From a virus, in IMG/VR virus record IMGVR_UViG_3300038954_000748, positions 1 to 39,556 of that record: a stretch of DNA of 39,556 bases, one strand, 5' to 3'. The notes beneath the pieces are model-generated. The model was not told the origin of the DNA. It searched no databases and saw only the letters and a program-made list of their open reading frames with translations. Below, in pieces: positions 35,799-39,556 of this stretch. The position numbers were made by a program, and so were the translations under genes. Position 1 is the stretch's first letter; every line of letters starts with the position of its first letter.

Positions 35799-36647
35799 AT
35801 GCCGTTTTATGTGGAGCGGGTGGAGCCGTGTGCGGTGTGTGATGAGTCGGGGTGGGTGCAGCATCCGGCGTGGGCGTTGTACTGGGCAGAGCATTCAGAG
35901 GGGCTTTCGGGCGTGGATCAGGATATGCAGTGGTTTCGCGGTCAGGGTTGGCCGGTGTACTGCGAGGATGATTTGCCGCCGGAAGAGGTGGAGTGTAGTG
36001 AGTGCGACGGTACGGGGTTTGTGTCGGTGGAGTATGATCTGCGGGATGCGTTGCGGGAGATCAGCAGTGATGAGTCAGGAGTCAGAAGTCAGGAACTGCG
36101 TGTGGCGTCGGAGAAGATTGAGGTGATACGGTCGGTGCTCCGCCGAGCGAAAGGCGCGGGGGTGGAAGCGGCGGATAACGCGCTGGGGTTGGTGGACGAG
36201 ATTGCCTGGGATCTTCAGGAGTGGGAGCGGCAGTATAACCGGGAGCAGGCAAGGGCATATTTGGCCGAAGAAAAGTTGCGTGAGTTGGCTGAGGGCCTTT
36301 TAGGGTCGCCTACGGCGACTAAACCCTCAGCACAATCGCAGATTGATGCGCTGCCGGTGGTGGTGTGGTTTGCGGAGCGGATGGGGGAGCGGTTGTTGGG
36401 GATGGGTGGCGGGTGGAATAGTGCGGAAATATCGTATCTGATGCGACGGTTAGGGATGCAACACGAGCGGTTGGGTGAGGTGCTGGCGCGCGGCACGGAT
36501 GATCCGCAGGATGTTGTTGGCGAGGCCGCACAGGTGGCGGTGTACGCGCTGCTGATTGCGGATCGCTGGAATCGAAGCCGGTTGGCGGTGGAGCGTGTGA
36601 TGGATTGGACGGACGCGGAGTTGCGGGCGCTGGGCGCGGAGGTATGA
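35799..36647 (+). CDS. Zinc-binding DnaJ-like Cys-rich protein
   Basis: 282 residues from ATG 35799 (GAGG about 8 bases upstream; GTG 35787 in frame). Cys pairs PCAVCDESGWVQHP and ECSECDGTGFV follow the CxxCxGxG style of DnaJ central zinc fingers. The rest is helical with a later segment (LMRRLGMQHERLGEVLARGT) of unknown role. A heptamer array is read in frame near residue 93 and NPE copy 28 in frame near residue 165-178, splitting the protein into modules. Downstream of replication genes; could be a replication accessory factor. Confidence 0.68.
   Translation: MPFYVERVEPCAVCDESGWVQHPAWALYWAEHSEGLSGVDQDMQWFRGQGWPVYCEDDLPPEEVECSECDGTGFVSVEYDLRDALREISSDESGVRSQELRVASEKIEVIRSVLRRAKGAGVEAADNALGLVDEIAWDLQEWERQYNREQARAYLAEEKLRELAEGLLGSPTATKPSAQSQIDALPVVVWFAERMGERLLGMGGGWNSAEISYLMRRLGMQHERLGEVLARGTDDPQDVVGEAAQVAVYALLIADRWNRSRLAVERVMDWTDAELRALGAEV
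36073..36093 (+). repeat. Three tandem AGTCAGG units inside a coding region
   Basis: AGTCAGG, AGTCAGA, AGTCAGG, translated in frame as part of ESGVRSQEL. This heptamer array is read through as coding sequence. Confidence 0.82.
36288..36331 (+). repeat. NPE copy 28, in frame
   Basis: Compact copy: outer arms GCTGAGGG/CCCTCAGC; hairpin 1 CCTTTTAGG; hairpin 2 GTCGCCTACGGCGAC; TAAA. Translated as GLLGSPTATKPSA. Its outer arms match those of nested copy 12b. Confidence 0.9.
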
Positions 36648-36648
36648 G

Positions 36649-36786
36649 ATGCCGTTGTGGGGCTGGGCGATGGTTGGGTTTGCTGTGCTGGATGTGGTGA
36701 TTTTGTATTCGTTGTGCGCGGTGTCTGCGAAGTGCGATCAGGCGGAAGAGGATCGGTACGGGGTGGAGAAGGCGCGCCGGTCGTGA
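36649..36786 (+). CDS. 45-residue membrane microprotein
   Basis: ATG 36649 overlaps the region of the preceding stop (TGAGATG), giving a 45-residue peptide with one membrane helix (about 5-27, GWAMVGFAVLDVVILYSLCA) and a charged tail (CDQAEEDRYGVEKARRS). It sits just before the partition genes. Function unknown; it may belong to the same operon. Confidence 0.55.
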   Translation: MPLWGWAMVGFAVLDVVILYSLCAVSAKCDQAEEDRYGVEKARRS

Positions 36787-36821
36787 GGTTGTTGTCCGTT
36801 GTGCAGACAAAGGAGCAAGTC

Positions 36822-37568
36822 ATGGGGACGATTATTGCATTGGCGAATCAGAAGGGCGGTGTGGGGAAGACGACGGTGTGCCTGCATCTGGCGGTGGGCG
36901 CGGCGCGGCGGGGCAAGCGGGTGGTGGTGGTGGACGCAGATCCGCAGGGCAATTTGACGTCGTGGCTGCTGGATGGGGAGACGCGGGATGGGATTTTCCG
37001 GCTATTGATCAATCAGGATGCGCCGGTGACGTTGGTGCGCGGGTTGCGGGAGTGGGGGATTGGGCTGCTGCCGGGCAACTGGCGGACGGGCGAGGCGATG
37101 TCGATGTTGGCGGCGGTAGGGCGGTTGGGGGAGATTCCCGGGCGGCTGGCGCCGTTGCGATCGATTGCGGATTTTGTGTTGATGGATATGCCGCCGAGCC
37201 GGTCGCCGGGGTTTACGGAGTTGTTGAGCGGCGCGGATGATGTGATTGTGCCGACGCAGTTGGAGCGGCTGAGTTTGGAGGGCGTGGTGCTGATGGCGCA
37301 GACGGCGCGGGCGCTGGAAGCGGGGCCCAGGTTGCTGGGGATTGTGCCGAATATGGCGCGTCGGCAGACGAATGAGCATCAGGCGCAGATGGGCTCGCTG
37401 GTGGAGACGTTCGGCAAAGCGGTCTGGCCGCCGGTGCCGCTGAGTGTGCGGGTGACGGAAGCGGCGAGTTTTGGCACGACGTTGTTTGATCTGTGCCCGG
37501 AGCACGCGACGACGCAGGCAATGCGGCTGTTGGTGGAGCGTCTATTGGAGAATGGGGGGGACGCATGA
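36822..37568 (+). CDS. parA: ParA-family partition ATPase
   Basis: 248 residues from ATG 36822 with AAGGAG 8 bases upstream. Deviant Walker A KGGVGKTT (11-18), Walker A' VDADPQGN (37-44) and Walker B LMDMPPS (120-126). Short, with no N-terminal helix-turn-helix, like type Ib plasmid ParA proteins. These bind nucleoid DNA with ATP and move plasmid or prophage-plasmid copies apart. The stop overlaps the start of its partner gene (ATGA), a classical parAB arrangement. Confidence 0.93.
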   Translation: MGTIIALANQKGGVGKTTVCLHLAVGAARRGKRVVVVDADPQGNLTSWLLDGETRDGIFRLLINQDAPVTLVRGLREWGIGLLPGNWRTGEAMSMLAAVGRLGEIPGRLAPLRSIADFVLMDMPPSRSPGFTELLSGADDVIVPTQLERLSLEGVVLMAQTARALEAGPRLLGIVPNMARRQTNEHQAQMGSLVETFGKAVWPPVPLSVRVTEAASFGTTLFDLCPEHATTQAMRLLVERLLENGGDA

Positions 37569-37948
37569 AGCGCCGGGGTGGTCTCTCGTCGAAGGTAGAT
37601 CCGGCAGTTGAGGAATGGCAGAAGAAGGCGGCGCAGAACAAGGCGGCCATGTCTGCGCGCGAGCGCGCGGAGATTGAGCGCACGCGGCTGAATATGGACG
37701 TGCCGACGGTCGTGAAGCAGACGCTGCGCACGTTGGCAGATCAAGAGCATGAGGATACGTCGATGAGCCAGTTGGGGTCGCTGCTGCTGGCGTACGGACT
37801 CAAGGTGTTTTTGGAGGATGACGACCTGCAGGAGCAGGTGCGAGCGATGCGCGAGTTCAGCCGGACGCCGCGTTTTGCGTACAATCTGGCGGAACCGGCA
37901 GCGTGGATCGAGGCTTTTCGCGCGTTTCTGTTCAACGGTGAAGTTTAA
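37565..37948 (+). CDS. Ribbon-helix-helix centromere-binding partner of ParA (ParG/ParB type Ib-like)
   Basis: 127 residues from ATG 37565, overlapping parA by 4 bases. A flexible basic N-terminal arm (MKRRGGLSSKVDPAVEEW) is followed by a ribbon-helix-helix pattern: strand TRLNMDV (about 44-50), helix PTVVKQTLRTLADQEH, helix SMSQLGSLLLAYGLKVFL. The C-terminal part (RTPRFAYNLAEPAAWIEAF) is extra. N-terminal arms of such partners stimulate ParA ATPase, often with an arginine finger. It should bind the direct repeats that start at its own 3' end. Confidence 0.82.
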   Translation: MKRRGGLSSKVDPAVEEWQKKAAQNKAAMSARERAEIERTRLNMDVPTVVKQTLRTLADQEHEDTSMSQLGSLLLAYGLKVFLEDDDLQEQVRAMREFSRTPRFAYNLAEPAAWIEAFRAFLFNGEV

Positions 37949-38021
37949 CGGTGTGGTAGACGGTGACGTTTAATTTTGCCCTACGGTGACGTTAAATATC
38001 ACCGTCTATGGTGAAGTTTGA
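37936..38021 (+). repeat. Four direct repeats at 23-25 bp spacing: candidate parS/centromere
   Basis: CGGTGAAGTTTAA (37936), CGGTGACGTTTAA (37961), CGGTGACGTTAAA (37984) and TGGTGAAGTTTGA (38009) recur every 23-25 bases, close to two helical turns, so all face one side of the DNA. They overlap the end of the partner gene. Part of the array can also fold (TAGACGGTGA/TCACCGTCTA). Best read as the centromere or operator of the partition cassette. Confidence 0.85.
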
Positions 38022-38090
38022 TTTTACAGGCAACACGGAGAGCGTTTTTTAGGGATGGGGATAGGTAAACTATCAGGGTGGGGGGTTGCG

Positions 38091-38381
38091 ATGTGTAAGA
38101 AGGCGCAGACAGCGAGTCAGGATGGGCAGCCGCAGGTTTCGTTTTTGCACGAGATGCTGGACGTTGTACCCGAGACGGATGAGGAGGTGCATTTCAGCGA
38201 AGCGACGTGGTGGGGATGGGGGTTGACGGAGCATGACACGCTGGAGGAGCAGGTTCCGGCAGCGCGGGAGGCGTTTGAGGATCGGTATAAGCGGGAGCCG
38301 GAGGTGGTGGTCATCGGGCGCCCAAATCGGACGTTGTATTTGGGACCGCTGGCGCAGAATGAGGCACGGTCCGCATCATAG
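38091..38381 (+). CDS. Hypothetical small acidic protein
   Basis: 96 residues from ATG 38091 (GGGGGG upstream; an ATG at 38055 is in frame). Acidic in the middle (DVVPETDEEVHFSEATWWGWG), with a predicted strand near the end (PEVVVIGRPNRTLYLGPLA). No family recognised. Follows the centromere repeats and precedes the FtsK-like gene, so may belong to the maintenance module. The stop codon lies in a hairpin (38363-38395). Confidence 0.6.
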   Translation: MCKKAQTASQDGQPQVSFLHEMLDVVPETDEEVHFSEATWWGWGLTEHDTLEEQVPAAREAFEDRYKREPEVVVIGRPNRTLYLGPLAQNEARSAS

Positions 38382-38395
38382 ATGCAAACCGTGCC
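38363..38395 (+). other. Hairpin over the stop codon (decayed NPE or terminator-like)
   Basis: GGCACGGT/ACCGTGCC with inner GCATC/GATGC. No T-tract follows, so terminator function is doubtful. It could be an NPE reduced to the outer stem plus one hairpin. Confidence 0.55.
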
Positions 38396-38472
38396 CAAGT
38401 CATGGGGTGACTCAGGTACAGTTTACGGTGAAAGGTTAAAAGGTGCAAGTTAAGGATCATGGGGGTGACAAG

Positions 38473-39549
38473 ATGCCACAGCCGTTACGAGCGTATTTAG
38501 AAGCACAGGCAGATAGGGTGGAAATTGTTTTAGCGCAAGCGAGCGCGCCGTGTCAGGTAACAGGCGGGACGGTGGGCCCGCGTATCGTGCGCTTTTTCAT
38601 GGATGCGGCGCCGGGGATTAAATATGATCAGGTGCGACGTCTGGGGGACGATTTGGCGCTGGCGTTGTGTGTCAGCAGCGCGAAGGTGGATCGCAGTGAG
38701 AGGGGGATTGTTCTGGAGTTCGAGAATCCCAACCCGCGACCGGTGAATTTGTTGAATCTGCTGCCACAGGTGCAGAAAGATGAGCATGGTGCACCGAAAC
38801 CGCTACCGACGTCCACGGCTTTGCTGGGGCTGACCGAGGATGGTATTCCGCTGCTGGCGCGATTGGCGTCGGAGCAGATAGGCCACGTGCTGGTAACCGG
38901 GCAGGAAGATGCCGGAAAGAGCGTGCTCCTGAGAGCGATCGCACTATCGCTGGCACTGACACACGATGCCGAGGATTTACACCTTATCTGCGTGCATCCC
39001 GACGGCAAGACATTCGCGCCGTTTGCTGGGCTGCCGCATCTAATCCGCCCGCCGGTGCGGGATGTGGCGGAGGGTGTGGAGGCAGTCTCCTCGCTGACCA
39101 TGATGCTGGATTACCGCGAGCGCTACGAGGAGGACGCACCGCACATCGTGCTGCTGATCGATGACGCAGGAATTCTGTGTAATAACTATCGTGGATTTGT
39201 TGAGAATCTGCAGATCTTGGTCCAACGCGGTCGCGAGGTTGGCATTCACGTTGTTGTCGCGTCTGCGCCTTTGTCATTGGGAATCTCGGCGATTGTCGAG
39301 GAGTTCCCCTTGCGGCTTGTGGGTAAGATCAAAACTGCGGGTGAGGCTCGCCTGGCGACATTGTACGGTGGGCCGGACGCCCACCTGCTGCACAGTCGCG
39401 GTGATTTTTTGGCATTTGGCGCCGATGAATCAGGGCTGCGCTTTCAGGCGGCTTACGTCGGCGGGGATGAAATCCGCTACGAGGTCAAGGAGATGGCTGG
39501 CGAATGCCGGTCGACAGTGATCGACGCTGAGCCTGTCATTCGACGGTAA
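38473..39549 (+). CDS. FtsK/SpoIIIE-like DNA translocase ATPase, membrane-free
   Basis: 358 residues from ATG 38473 (GGGGTG 6 bases upstream; GTG 38443 in frame). Residues 30-90 match the FtsK beta domain (GPRIVRFFMDAAPGIKYDQV, then DDLALAL), and 130-340 the RecA-like motor with Walker A GQEDAGKS (143-150) and Walker B HIVLLIDDAG (224-233). There is no membrane segment and no C-terminal gamma domain, unlike cellular FtsK. Plasmid and actinomycete-type translocases of this form move double-stranded DNA. With the parA cassette it suggests plasmid-style maintenance or transfer. The gene crosses the contig junction. Confidence 0.88.
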   Translation: MPQPLRAYLEAQADRVEIVLAQASAPCQVTGGTVGPRIVRFFMDAAPGIKYDQVRRLGDDLALALCVSSAKVDRSERGIVLEFENPNPRPVNLLNLLPQVQKDEHGAPKPLPTSTALLGLTEDGIPLLARLASEQIGHVLVTGQEDAGKSVLLRAIALSLALTHDAEDLHLICVHPDGKTFAPFAGLPHLIRPPVRDVAEGVEAVSSLTMMLDYRERYEEDAPHIVLLIDDAGILCNNYRGFVENLQILVQRGREVGIHVVVASAPLSLGISAIVEEFPLRLVGKIKTAGEARLATLYGGPDAHLLHSRGDFLAFGADESGLRFQAAYVGGDEIRYEVKEMAGECRSTVIDAEPVIRR

Positions 39550-39556
39550 AAAGGAG

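Noticed and set aside
1488-36331. NPE copies as ordinary rho-independent terminators
   Set aside because: No T-tract follows, many lie inside coding regions or just before starts, and three-stem folding with TRAA is not a terminator layout.

Overview
The window is a complete, circularly closing genome of a temperate tailed phage with siphovirus-type tail genes. Its last 256 bases repeat its first 256 with two mismatches, so the unique circle is about 39.3 kb and one gene (an FtsK-like ATPase) crosses the junction. The DNA is GC-rich with many GTG/ACG codons. One cargo protein has a long Thr/Pro-rich stalk of a style common in Chloroflexota (Anaerolineae and relatives). That host guess is inference from style only.

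Layout. 1-4.4 kb: end of the FtsK-like gene, two membrane proteins, a DUF2786 protein, a helix-turn-helix/zinc-ribbon protein, a broken tyrosine integrase and, next to it, a 40-bp copy of a tRNA 3' half that is the likely attP. 4.4-8.3 kb: a strong terminator and a 28-bp palindrome, then a lysis-like cassette (holin-like protein, membrane coiled-coil protein, C39-type peptidase), a metallophosphoesterase and a small winged-helix protein. 8.3-21.3 kb: terminase, portal, minor head protein, scaffold, coat, connectors, tail terminator, two paralogous tail-tube proteins and tail chaperones made through a -1 frameshift. 21.5-28.6 kb: tape measure, distal tail protein carrying a LamG-like domain, baseplate hub and a small tip protein. 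28.6-29.9 kb, leftward: an XRE repressor operon that also carries a stalked surface protein. 29.9-36.8 kb, rightward: consensus promoter with a palindromic operator, ribbon-helix-helix regulator, tRNA-Thr(CGT), a frameshifted nuclease, SF3 helicase and DnaG-type primase. 36.8-39.5 kb: ParA, a ribbon-helix-helix partner, four regularly spaced direct repeats (candidate centromere) and the FtsK-like ATPase.

Two things stand out. First, the genome is peppered with about 30 copies of one structured element, called NPE here (nested palindrome element). Its plan is: 5' outer arm, hairpin 1, hairpin 2 closed by GTC...GAC, an unpaired TRAA, 3' outer arm, and often hairpin 3. Copies differ in almost every stem yet stay paired, all lie in one orientation, two are nested inside other copies, and several lie in frame inside conserved phage genes (integrase, small terminase, portal, primase). 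Others supply the stop and start codons between genes. Independent families of 7-bp tandem repeats accompany them. Second, the integrase lacks its first catalytic Arg region and is frameshifted, while a complete-looking partition cassette is present, so the phage may persist as an extrachromosomal phage-plasmid instead of integrating.
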